Below, piece by piece: positions 1-7,894 of a stretch of 64,000 nucleotides of DNA. Positions within the stretch are counted from its first letter, which is position 1. The number at the start of each line of letters is the position of its first letter. The DNA lies in contig NZ_CP029487.1 of the NCBI RefSeq assembly GCF_002441855.2, positions 2,232,001-2,296,000 of the forward strand. The letters run 5' to 3'. A program made the translations under genes and the position numbers. The DNA comes from Eubacterium maltosivorans (lineage in GTDB: Bacteria > Bacillota > Clostridia > Eubacteriales > Eubacteriaceae). The notes under the pieces are model-generated. The model searched no databases, was not told the origin of the DNA, and saw only the letters and a program-made list of their open reading frames with translations.

Positions 1-96
1 TGCACGCACCGGTGCAGACAAGAAAAGCAGGCCGGCCAGAAGCAGCAGCACCGCGAATAAAAAGGTCCGGAGGATCGGTAAGCGATGTGTTTTCAT
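1..96 (-). CDS. Secreted protein, N-terminal fragment (runs off window)
   Basis: Read on the minus strand, an ATG at 96 opens a frame that stays open for 32 codons to the window edge. The residues form a classical signal peptide: basic start (MKTHRLPILR), a leucine-rich hydrophobic core, then a likely signal peptidase site near SAPVRA. An AAAGGAAA ribosome binding site lies 5-10 nt upstream. Only the export signal is visible, so the mature function is unknown. It is oriented like the O-antigen-ligase-like gene behind it, about 180 nt downstream of that gene. Confidence 0.6.
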   Translation of the reverse strand, partial: MKTHRLPILRTFLFAVLLLLAGLLFLSAPVRA

Positions 97-234
97 TTTG
101 TTTTCCTTTTCTTAATGGTGAAAATTAGTCTTTTAAAGAGTTTTACCCATTTGATTAAGGAAAAAACAAGTATTTACGCAGGATGCTTTTTTGTTTTTTA
201 GGATGAAGGGACATCTATTTCAAGTCGAAAAAAG

Positions 235-259
235 AACCCGTATCGTGACGATACGGGTT
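235..259. terminator. ACCCGTATCG-family hairpin
   Basis: An inverted repeat AACCCGTATCG-TGA-CGATACGGGTT lies just past the stop codon of the O-antigen-ligase-like gene. The same stem recurs at 16820-16844 and 28319-28343 and in decayed form near 10006-10024. It has no strong T-run on the minus strand, so termination is inferred from its position. Confidence 0.55.
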
Positions 260-277
260 GGAATACTCACATCAATC

Positions 278-1978
278 CTATTGTTTCATTGCCTGTTTCA
301 GTTTTTCCAGATATATCTGGTATTCCGACGGCAGTGTCAGCTCTGGCTTGTCATCAATCTGATAGGCGATGGGGTCGCTCTGAGCGATCACAGCGTTTAG
401 CCGCTGCGGAACCTCTAATGCCTTCTCTGCCAGTAAGCGGACGCCTGCCCAATTTTCCCGCTCGGATTCCTCAGTAATGGCTGCGCTGAGCATTTGCAGG
501 TATCCCTCATAGGCTTCTAATTCATAAGGCTCATTCTCCAGCGCTTTCTCAAACAGATCGGTCATGGCGGTGTAGTCTCTGTCCTTCCAGGCCGCCGCTG
601 CTTTAACTTCATAGGCTGCTGCGATATGACTATTCTGCTTTAAAATCCGCTCTGCCGTCACGGTTTGATCCTCCAGGTTCCCTGCGGCGGTGCCATTGTT
701 CAGGATCTCAAGCTGAGCATCCATGTTCCAGGGATAAAGCCTTAAGGCGAGGGCCTGATTGTTCATATAGGCCATAAAAAAGGCGGTAAACAGATAACAG
801 AAAAGGATGCAGGCTGTGCCCGAAACAGCCAGACTCCCTTTCACAAAGCGCGGTTTGCCTATCTTTTCAGGGTTTCCCACATCAATGGCCAGCGCGAGGA
901 CCATCGCGACTGCCAAAAACTGAAGATGAAAATCAAAAAGACTTCCAATCACAATCAAAAGCAGCACTCTTTTTTGCAGAGGGCTTGTGCGCTTTGAAAC
1001 AAAGCTGATCACAAGGGCGGTTATCCATAAGATCAAAGCGCCGATCCCCGCATCCAGCGCCAGCTGCAGGAAATCATTGTGAATGTACCGCACAGTGTAC
1101 ACACCGGTCTGAAAAGAGGGCTGCGCATAAAAATAACCCATATAGCCCAGCCCGAAGGGGTGCCGCGCAATTTGTCCGAGACCATCTTTCCAATAGAGAA
1201 AGCGCCCTAAAAAGGTGCTCTCCCCAAGGCCAATGGTTAAAAAGCGTCCAAAATTTTCGACATATCCGGTCGTAAACGCCAGAATAACGGCCGCCACCGC
1301 AAGGCTTCCGGATAAAATCAGCAGCGGACAGCGCAGGCTTTTCTGCCTGATCATAAAGTACAGGACTGTAAAAGCCGTCAATACAAAGACTGATCGGCTG
1401 CCTGTCAGCAAAATCCCTGCCAGCAGAATAAAGACGCCGCCGATCCTGAAACGCTTGCCAAAAGCAGTCTCTACAGACAAAAGCACCGTCACTCCCAGCA
1501 GCAGATAAAGGGCAAAAGTATTGGAATACTGAAAAAAGCCGCCCAGACGGCCAGCACTGTAGAAAATAGCGCTAAAGGCCTCTGTCAAACCAAGGACTGC
1601 CGATAAAACAGTCATTCCCAGGGCCGAGTAGGGAATGATTTCCATCAGCTTCGCACGCTCTTTCCCAGAATACTGCATGAGGAGAAGCAAAAAAAGCGGA
1701 ATGGGCAGCATCTTAAAAAAGCCAGCCACTGCCATCCCCCGGTCCACTGCGTAAAAAGCGGCAATCAAATAACACAGACAGGCAGCCGTCATTAAAACCG
1801 GCGCTGCTGCCCTTGATGCCCAGACTTCTTTTTTCTTTCTGATGCGCACACCGAGGCAAAGCGCCATGGCCGCCCCTGCCAGATAAGTGGCAAACTCATA
1901 GTAAAGCCCAAAAATAAAAGGCAGTATAAAAAGCAGCAGCGAAAAAGGGTCCCTCAGTATTTCTTTAAATCGCTTCAT
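278..1978 (-). CDS. O-antigen ligase/polymerase-like membrane protein with C-terminal TPR-like region
   Basis: About 566 residues. The first ~400 are a chain of hydrophobic membrane segments. A conserved RYIHNDFLQLALDAGIG stretch matches the Wzy_C/O-antigen ligase loop, where His-Asn/Asp is typical. The last ~150 residues are soluble and helical with TPR-like spacing (AAYEVKAAAAWKDRDYTAM..., ALENEPYELEAYEGYL). Members join polysaccharide chains to lipid or protein outside the membrane. Start set at the ATG at 1978, preceded by AAAGGATAAC; the frame opens 20 codons earlier without a good site. It follows a surface protein gene on the same strand. Substrate cannot be told. A second family member is at 45099-46367. 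Confidence 0.75.
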   Translation of the reverse strand: MKRFKEILRDPFSLLLFILPFIFGLYYEFATYLAGAAMALCLGVRIRKKKEVWASRAAAPVLMTAACLCYLIAAFYAVDRGMAVAGFFKMLPIPLFLLLLMQYSGKERAKLMEIIPYSALGMTVLSAVLGLTEAFSAIFYSAGRLGGFFQYSNTFALYLLLGVTVLLSVETAFGKRFRIGGVFILLAGILLTGSRSVFVLTAFTVLYFMIRQKSLRCPLLILSGSLAVAAVILAFTTGYVENFGRFLTIGLGESTFLGRFLYWKDGLGQIARHPFGLGYMGYFYAQPSFQTGVYTVRYIHNDFLQLALDAGIGALILWITALVISFVSKRTSPLQKRVLLLIVIGSLFDFHLQFLAVAMVLALAIDVGNPEKIGKPRFVKGSLAVSGTACILFCYLFTAFFMAYMNNQALALRLYPWNMDAQLEILNNGTAAGNLEDQTVTAERILKQNSHIAAAYEVKAAAAWKDRDYTAMTDLFEKALENEPYELEAYEGYLQMLSAAITEESERENWAGVRLLAEKALEVPQRLNAVIAQSDPIAYQIDDKPELTLPSEYQIYLEKLKQAMKQ

Positions 1979-2073
1979 GTTATCCTTTCTTAATACAAAT
2001 GAACAAGGACGGCAGCGTATGGCTCCGTCCCTGTTCATTTAAAACTTATATTCCTGAGAGATTGGAATTGTTT

Positions 2074-4299
2074 TTATCTTGCGTTTCTGCGCTTTTTAAA
2101 GGCCATCAGCCCTACAGCGGATAGAACCAGCATGCCTGCACAGAGATAGGCTGAGGTGTGAGTATCGGTGAGGATACCGGTTGAGACAGAGCCCGTTTTT
2201 ACCACAGTAGTCTCTGTGGAAGCAGCTGTACCCCCGCCATTTTCCTGGGGTTCAGTGTAGCCATTTCCGGTTACGGTTGTTCCAGACTGTTCCTTTTCGG
2301 CCTGAACCAGGGCGTAATAACTGAAATGATCGGTTTCAAAAACAGCGTAGCCGCCCTCAATTTTAGTTTCCAAAATCTGGATGGACTGGTCTGCCTCGTT
2401 ATAGTACACAACGGCCAGATTCTTTAAGTCTGCAAGATTTTCCGGCAGTCTGATCTTGACGGTTACCTTGCCATTTGGCTGAACCTTTGCGTTATCCTTC
2501 ATCAAGGAAATATCCAAAAGCTGGAGCACTTTTGTATTTTCGCCTAACGCTTCATCTTTCTGGATCGCCTTAGCCACACCATCGGAAATTTCAACCGGAA
2601 TATTCGAGCTGATCTTAATCTCTGCACCCTCTGGTACTACACCAGCCGCTGCTTCAACGGTTACTTTTGTACCGTTCACTTCGATTTCCTGATGATAACC
2701 GGGCTCTGGGGTCGGTTCTGGCGTCGGTTCTGGGATTTTAATGTCTGGATAGCTCGATACCTTTTGGGGTACAGGCTGGCTTCCAGAGACAAACCATACA
2801 CTGCCATCGGTTCGGGTAGCGTAGATGCCGCCCACATTTTCAAGACGATAGGGGTCTGATTTGCTGTTGCCGCTGGTGATGGACACCACATCGGATAAAA
2901 TGTCAAAACCATTCTGGCTCAGGACCTGGCCATCCTTTAAAAGATAAGAGCCAATGCAGTCTTTGACACCGGTTGCCAGCACCTTGCCGTCCAAATTCTT
3001 GAGCGTTCCGTCTTTTTTGAGGTAATAACGGGTATAATCGCCGGTGCCCGATCCCTCATATTTGGATACACCACTGTCTATTTTTTCGGCTTTTTCATTG
3101 CCTGTAAAATCATAACCTTCATAGGAAATCGACCACATGTCGCCGTTCTGGTCTAAAAACAAATTCTGATGAATGGATTTTCCACCCTGGTCATCCGCTA
3201 CATAGTCATAGATAATCCATGGCTCTGTGACAATTTCAGTGTCTAAAACTTTAAAGCTTTCTGCTGGCACGGTTCCCACTGCATACCGATACCGCCAGGT
3301 GGTTCCATCATTTTTAACCACATAACTGCCATAAATGGCTTTCACATCGGTTCCATAATCCATAATGATAACAGGGTTCTCACCATAGATGTTTAAAGAA
3401 AGACGGTGGCATTCGCCATCTTTAGTATAGTAGGTGTTGTCATCCTCCAAGGCAGTGACATTCTTGCTGATCTCGGTGAAAGCGCCTTTATCCCAGACCT
3501 GATCATCGATTTTAGCGAGATAAGTACCATCCTCTTTCAACACACCAACCGTCATATGTGTTCCTCTATTGTTGGAGACACTGAAATCCCGAACCTCAGA
3601 AACCATATCGTTGACGGCGCCATCCACCCCGATGTGCTTCAGGACACCATCGTTTGTCAGAGCATAGCCAAAATTGCAGTCACCGCTATGATGTTGAGTA
3701 TCCGGATCGGTATAGTAGACTGTATTGGACACATACTTAGTGGTATTGGCAATCTTATTTTCCAGCTTGCCCGGTGAACCGACCGCGTCACGGCGAACCC
3801 ATAGGTTATCAGACTGGTCTCTGGCAAAGAGCATGGAGACGCCATTTTTATAATCATTATAATTTTTATAAACGATGTTGTTATTTGCTTTAAAGTCCTT
3901 AACATTTTCCAGCACCTTCTCTGGCTCGTCGCCAGACAGGCTGTAAAGATCGCCGTCGATCACACCCAGACCAATGACTTCATCAGGAGTCTGGTAAAGA
4001 ATGGGATCCGGCAGATCGGTCACGGGCTTGTCAACCGGCTGGTTCGGCTCGATGCCCTCAACCGTGACCTTAAAGGTTCTGGTGTAATCCTTCCATTTCA
4101 AGGTCGCAGTGGTGGTGCCTACTTTTTTGGGCTTTAAAGTAATGGCATGATCTTTTACCACATCAGCCAAGGTACTGTCCCCCAGCGTAACGTCAAAAGC
4201 CTCAATCGTACTAAATCCTTCGCTGGTGGTCATCATGCCCGCAATCGTGGGCGCAAGCGAAACCGTTCCTGACTGGATGATATAAAATTTTAAATCCTC
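2074..4299 (-). pseudogene. C-terminal part of LRR/RCC1-like surface protein, separated by in-frame TGA
   Basis: This is the continuation, in the same frame, of the gene at 4300-5157. After the TGA at 4302-4300 the frame reads EDLKFYIIQSGTVSLAPTIAG and then runs about 720 more residues. It has an Ig-like/Big domain (to ~TVEGIEP), then repeated DGTxW/KKDGTL-type strands resembling RCC1-like propeller repeats, a PEPTPEPTPEPG linker, a ZU5-like beta domain, and a C-terminal anchor: VVKTGS, one hydrophobic helix, KKRRNAR tail. That tail resembles a sortase-type signal without a clear LPXTG. There is no signal peptide or good ribosome binding site at its first ATG (4236), so it is unlikely to be translated and exported on its own. 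Either the gene is broken or the TGA is an assembly error or is read through. Confidence 0.7.
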
Positions 4300-5157
4300 T
4301 CACCGGATCAAATCGAATTTGCTTTGATCGCTGACCTTGGTGCCCGTGAAATTGAGCACGTTGATATTATCCATCTCCTTCAGCGGTGTCACATCAGACA
4401 GATTGGAATTATTGCTCAAATCGATACTTGCCAGTTCTTTCAACCCTTTCAGGCCGCTTAAATCCACAATCTGATTGTCGGATAAATCCAGAGCATGCAG
4501 CATAGACGCATCGCTGCCCAGATTCACAGCCTTTTTAAACCCGTCGGTATTGGTCAGGGCGCAGCCTCTCAGCGCACCGTCTGCTAAACAGGTCAAGGTT
4601 GATGGAAAATCGACGCTTGTCAGCTTTGAGCAGCCATCAAAGGCATTATAGCCAATATACTCAACACCTTCGGATACGATCACGCTGGTAATGGTCGTAT
4701 TATTTTGAAATACCCCGCTGTTAATTTCACGGACCGTCAGCCCTTCAATCTGGCCTGGAATGGTAATGGCGCCGCCCTTCCCGGTGTACCCGGTGATCAC
4801 AGCGATTTTCGCATCGTCAGGACCATTCTGACGCATTTCATATTGAAAGCCGTCCTGTGTCACTCCCGTTGCCGTGGTCGGCGTTGGCAGGGCGGCATCC
4901 GCGTCCTTGCCCTGTTCTTCCGTCACGGCAGCGGTCTCTGACGCATCCGGTTCTGTTGTCGCCTCCTGGACTTCGTCCATGACTGACGGCACAGCATCGA
5001 CCAGAGTCTCCGTTTCCTCTTTACTTTCCGGCTCAGCCGCTTCCTCGGTTGCTGCACCCGCTGCCGGCACCTGGTCCTCAGCAAAAATGCTGACCGGAAT
5101 GGTGCTCAGGCACAGGGCTACAATCAGCAGGCCTGCCAGAATCTTTTTGTAATTCAT
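4300..5157 (-). CDS. Leucine-rich-repeat secreted protein, N-terminal part (truncated by TGA)
   Basis: 285 residues from an ATG at 5157 with AAAGGAAAGGAATC upstream. A signal peptide (MNYKKILAGLLIVALCLSTIP...FAEDQ) is followed by an acidic Ala/Glu/Thr-rich linker (residues ~25-100) and then leucine-rich repeats of the bacterial surface BspA-like type (VREINSGVFQNNTTITSVIV, FDGCSKLTSVDFPSTL), ending in ordinary LRRs (LSGLKGLKELASIDLSNN). The frame stops at TGA 4302-4300, but the same frame continues without another stop to 2074. The intact product would be about 1,027 residues: an exported adhesin-like protein anchored at its C-terminus. The long leader carries a structured RNA element and two hairpins. 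Confidence 0.8.
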   Translation of the reverse strand: MNYKKILAGLLIVALCLSTIPVSIFAEDQVPAAGAATEEAAEPESKEETETLVDAVPSVMDEVQEATTEPDASETAAVTEEQGKDADAALPTPTTATGVTQDGFQYEMRQNGPDDAKIAVITGYTGKGGAITIPGQIEGLTVREINSGVFQNNTTITSVIVSEGVEYIGYNAFDGCSKLTSVDFPSTLTCLADGALRGCALTNTDGFKKAVNLGSDASMLHALDLSDNQIVDLSGLKGLKELASIDLSNNSNLSDVTPLKEMDNINVLNFTGTKVSDQSKFDLIR

Positions 5158-5225
5158 GATTCCTTTCCTTTCTTGTTCGCAGCCACCTCGGACGGCACGG
5201 TTAGCTCGGTGGCTTATTTTGAAAA

Positions 5226-5264
5226 CAAAAAACACATTGCAGGTCTAACAAACCATACAATGTG
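5226..5264 (-). terminator. Leader terminator 2 upstream of LRR gene
   Basis: On the minus strand CACATTG...CAATGTG pairs around an 18-nt loop and is followed by TTTTTT. It lies inside the leader of the LRR gene, about 70 nt before its start, so it would stop transcripts before the gene unless bypassed. Confidence 0.55.
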
Positions 5265-5280
5265 CGTGTAAAGGTATCAC

Positions 5281-5304
5281 AAAAAAGCATTGGCGGCTGC
5301 CAAT
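5281..5304 (-). terminator. Leader terminator 1 upstream of LRR gene
   Basis: On the minus strand ATTGGC-AGCC-GCCAAT is followed by GC and six T's. It lies between the structured RNA element at 5373-5473 and the second hairpin. Confidence 0.55.
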
Positions 5305-5337
5305 ATTAAATGCGCCTGTAAATACCGATATTACCTC

Positions 5338-5366
5338 TTGCCTGAAATCTGAAAATAGCATATAAT
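5338..5366 (+). promoter_or_regulatory. Sigma-A-type promoter for small RNA
   Basis: TTGCCT at 5338-5343, 17 nt, TATAAT at 5361-5366. The predicted start, near 5373, falls right at the base of the structured element. Confidence 0.6.
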
Positions 5367-5372
5367 AATACA

Positions 5373-5473
5373 GTAAATGCGGTATGTCCCTCTGGGGGCG
5401 TTGTGTATGGTGGTTCCGACACCTGCGCAGCTTGGTGTGTATTGCGAGTACATGCCAAGTGCCGCATTTTTTT
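5373..5473 (+). ncRNA. Unidentified structured small RNA (~100 nt)
   Basis: A closing stem TGCGG...CCGCA (5378 to 5466) surrounds three internal hairpins: CCC-TCT-GGG, GGTG-GTTCCGA-CACC, and an 11-bp stem CTTGGTGTGTA...TACATGCCAAG with loop TTGCGAG. It ends in seven T's on the plus strand and is preceded by a well-spaced promoter, so it looks like a free-standing plus-strand RNA. A promoter of equal quality faces it on the minus strand (5487-5515), so the same element could instead be a leader RNA for the LRR gene. I do not recognise it: it lacks the SRP GGAA-loop motif and is too short for 6S or tmRNA. Confidence 0.5.
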
Positions 5474-5486
5474 AATTTTCACGTTT

Positions 5487-5515
5487 ATTATACTCTATCT
5501 AAGCTTTTTTAGCAA
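5487..5515 (-). promoter_or_regulatory. Sigma-A-type promoter facing the structured RNA
   Basis: On the minus strand TTGCTA (5515-5510), 17 nt, TATAAT (5492-5487). It would start transcripts near 5480, through the RNA element toward the LRR gene at 5157, giving a leader of over 300 nt. Confidence 0.55.
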
Positions 5516-5849
5516 CTCTTTTATTTGCTTTCCTTTTCTTTAATAGCGTCTCTGCATCTGTAATTTTTTCCAGAATCAAAACGCTTTTTCTAATAAATTT
5601 CTTATCGCTATTTTATTGATAGTCAAAAGCGTTCATATGACATATATGACAAAGCGCGGACTGATTAAAAACTTATTTTAAATTTTAATGTAATTATAAT
5701 ATTTCAATATTTTACTTAAAAATAGTAAATAAAATAAACTATCTTCAAAAGGCTTTATTGCCCCCCTGTTTTTTCCTGTCATATGACTCCGCGCCTTGAC
5801 GTATGTGTCGTATGAAAACATACACTTATTTTTTCTACACTTTTACCAA
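5516..5849. other. AT-rich intergenic stretch
   Basis: No gene or clear RNA seen. Strongly AT-rich, with TCATATGACATATATGAC-like palindromic words near 5633-5650 and related TATGTGTCGTATG words near 5801, possibly operator-like. It contrasts sharply with the GC-rich genes that follow. Confidence 0.3.
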
Positions 5850-7718
5850 TTAAAAATCCTGTGCTTCTTCTGTACTTGTTTTGAACAAAGCCGGATTGAC
5901 ATGGTACTCCGTAAAGGTGCGCTTGCCGTTAGTCATCTCCTGCTGCCGGCAATAGCCATAATCCTCTAAAATGTTCAGATAAGGCTCCAGATCCTCGGCC
6001 TTTTTCTGTCCAAAGCTGCTGATACGGTGGAGTTCCCGTCGCGTGAAGCGTTCGATCCCCTGTGCCTTCAGCAGCGTCACAATCCGTTTACACACCGCCA
6101 TATTCGGATCCTCGCCGGTACCCTGGCTGTAGATAATCCGCGCGTACTCGCTAAAATATTTGGCCAGCTTATAGGCCTTGTCCACAGTCTCATGGGACAC
6201 CGGGGTCTCCATGATGGCGTCGGGGTGGGCGGCGCAGTGGAGGATGCCCACCAGGCGCAGCATCTCGCCGCCGAGCTTGCTCCCCCAGTCCCTTATATCC
6301 TTCATGTCGCCCTTCAGGCGGCGCTCGAACAGGGTCTCGTAGGCCATGTAGGCCATCTGGGCGCTGTCCTTGAGCTCAAGCTGCTTTGGCTTTGGCTCAA
6401 GGGTGATGTAATTATCGGCGTACAGGCTGTAGACGGCGTTGTAGTAATCGGCGTCGATTTTGGGGTCCATGGCCCGGGCGGTCTCGATGTTGCGATCACC
6501 CACCTTGGTTTTGGGCATGGTGTAGAGAAACCGGGCGTTCATGCCCCGGCCGCGCATGACCATATCGCCCATGATGGTGTCGATGATGATGGGCTGGACC
6601 ATGAGCAGAATGCTCAAGTTGCTGGCGGACAGAAGCACCGGATCCCGCCCCACGCGGTGGGTTTTGGAGCTGCCGCCGGTGTGGCCCTTGAGCAGGGCGC
6701 CCAGGGTGTGCTGGCCGCCGGTATACAGGCCCATCATGTTGGCGAAGAGGTCGCCCTCGTCGGACATGATGATCATGCGGCCGCCGTTGCGGGCCAGCTC
6801 CTGCTCCAGGGCGGCGTTGGTGGTGTCGTCCATATACAGGCAGGGCGGGCATTTTTTCTGGAAAAAGGCGATCTTTTCCTTGAGCTCGAGCATGGTTTCC
6901 TTGAGGGCTTCCCGCTCTGACGCATCCTTGCATCTTTTGTACTGGCTCTTGGCCGTCTTAAATGCCTCCTCTGCCAGCTCCTGCTCCAGCTCGTCATCAA
7001 ACTGATGCTTCTGGTACTCTTTCCAGAGCTTTTGCTCGTAATCCTTGATGGGGCGCACGACCTCGTCGTAGACGCTGGATTTCCGCTCGCCGGGGTCGGC
7101 CACCACCAGGGTGTACAGGCCCAGCGGCACCGTAAACTTATCCTTTGCGCTGATCTCGTACCGCTTTTGCAGGCAGCCGCCCAGCAGGGCCAGCACGGAC
7201 ACGCCCACCATGTCCACCGGCACCTGCAGGCTCTCGGCCAGGGCTTCGGTATAGCGGGCGTACACGGGCGGCAGGGCGTTTACCGGGAAGGCGGGGCGCT
7301 CGATCTCCTCGGTCAGGGGGCTCAGGCGTCCCCACTCGGTGCGCACGGTCCCCGTCTCGGCGTACTCCTTCATGCGCTCCTCATAGTGTTCATAATCCTC
7401 CAGAGCCCAGCCTTTGCCCGGGTCGCAGAGGAACTCGCCCCATTTCAGCCGGAAATCGGGATAATAGCGGACGGTTTCGTCAACTGTGGTCTGGGCGGCC
7501 TGCTCTTCCTTGGTGAGGGCTCGGTCCTCGCCGGTCTCGGGGTCGATGGCGCCGATGGTCACACTTGTAACCCGGTGGGTATGCTTGATGTAGGGCTTTC
7601 CGGGCTCCCGGTCCTTTTCCTCCACGGCCAGGGCCTCGTTAATCTTCTCCAGGCTTTCTTCCAGGGCCTTGGCCTGTTCGGGCTGCAGGGCCCGGTTGTT
7701 TGTGTCGTCGTTGTTCAT
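5850..7718 (-). CDS. DUF3987 (YfjI-like) ATPase/helicase-like protein
   Basis: 622 residues from an ATG at 7718 with TTAAAGGAGTGACC upstream; the frame opens 12 codons earlier without a site. After ~120 charged residues comes the DUF3987 signature: FPVNALPPVYARYTEALAE, then VSVLALLGGCLQKRYEI, then a P-loop-like VADPGERKSS near residue 210, and a later DDTTNAALEQELARNGGRMI-type strand (Walker-B-like region). The C-terminal ~100 residues (GIERFTRRELHRISSFGQ) look like a winged helix. DUF3987 proteins are found mainly with phages, plasmids and integrative elements, often as primase/helicase partners. It is GC-rich compared with its flanks and lies next to an XRE regulator. Exact role unknown. 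Confidence 0.7.
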   Translation of the reverse strand: MNNDDTNNRALQPEQAKALEESLEKINEALAVEEKDREPGKPYIKHTHRVTSVTIGAIDPETGEDRALTKEEQAAQTTVDETVRYYPDFRLKWGEFLCDPGKGWALEDYEHYEERMKEYAETGTVRTEWGRLSPLTEEIERPAFPVNALPPVYARYTEALAESLQVPVDMVGVSVLALLGGCLQKRYEISAKDKFTVPLGLYTLVVADPGERKSSVYDEVVRPIKDYEQKLWKEYQKHQFDDELEQELAEEAFKTAKSQYKRCKDASEREALKETMLELKEKIAFFQKKCPPCLYMDDTTNAALEQELARNGGRMIIMSDEGDLFANMMGLYTGGQHTLGALLKGHTGGSSKTHRVGRDPVLLSASNLSILLMVQPIIIDTIMGDMVMRGRGMNARFLYTMPKTKVGDRNIETARAMDPKIDADYYNAVYSLYADNYITLEPKPKQLELKDSAQMAYMAYETLFERRLKGDMKDIRDWGSKLGGEMLRLVGILHCAAHPDAIMETPVSHETVDKAYKLAKYFSEYARIIYSQGTGEDPNMAVCKRIVTLLKAQGIERFTRRELHRISSFGQKKAEDLEPYLNILEDYGYCRQQEMTNGKRTFTEYHVNPALFKTSTEEAQDF

Positions 7719-7780
7719 GGTCACTCCTTTAATATTCGTGTCGATAAATGTCATTATAAAACGGTAAAAAGAAGATTTTT

Positions 7781-7835
7781 TAATGGAGAATGCAGCATTT
7801 TGTTCCTGTCATTTTCCATTCTCAATTTTCCATTA
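7781..7835. repeat. Family B intergenic repeat (short copy B6)
   Basis: Left arm AATGGAGAATGCAG, a very short core GCATTTTGTTCCTG, and right arm ATTTTCCATTCTCAATTTTCCATT. It is the smallest recognisable member of family B and lies between the DUF3987 and XRE genes. Confidence 0.65.
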
Positions 7836-7894
7836 GAAAACCGCCTCTTGCTTTGTCTCTGCCAATACCTCTCAATATCAGCCCTCTCCTTCCC

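Noticed and set aside
4300-4302. Selenocysteine or tryptophan at the in-frame TGA
   Set aside because: No redox motif around it, no evident SECIS-like hairpin directly downstream, and other genes in the window do not use TGA as a sense codon.
5373-5473. SRP RNA, 6S RNA, tmRNA or a c-di-GMP aptamer at this element
   Set aside because: No GGAA-capped SRP helix, too short for 6S or tmRNA, and neither strand shows the GEMM core seen at 44.8 kb.
6027-6920. Plus-strand open frame of ~300 codons
   Set aside because: Antisense shadow of the GC-rich DUF3987 gene; repetitive Gly/Val/His composition, no domain.
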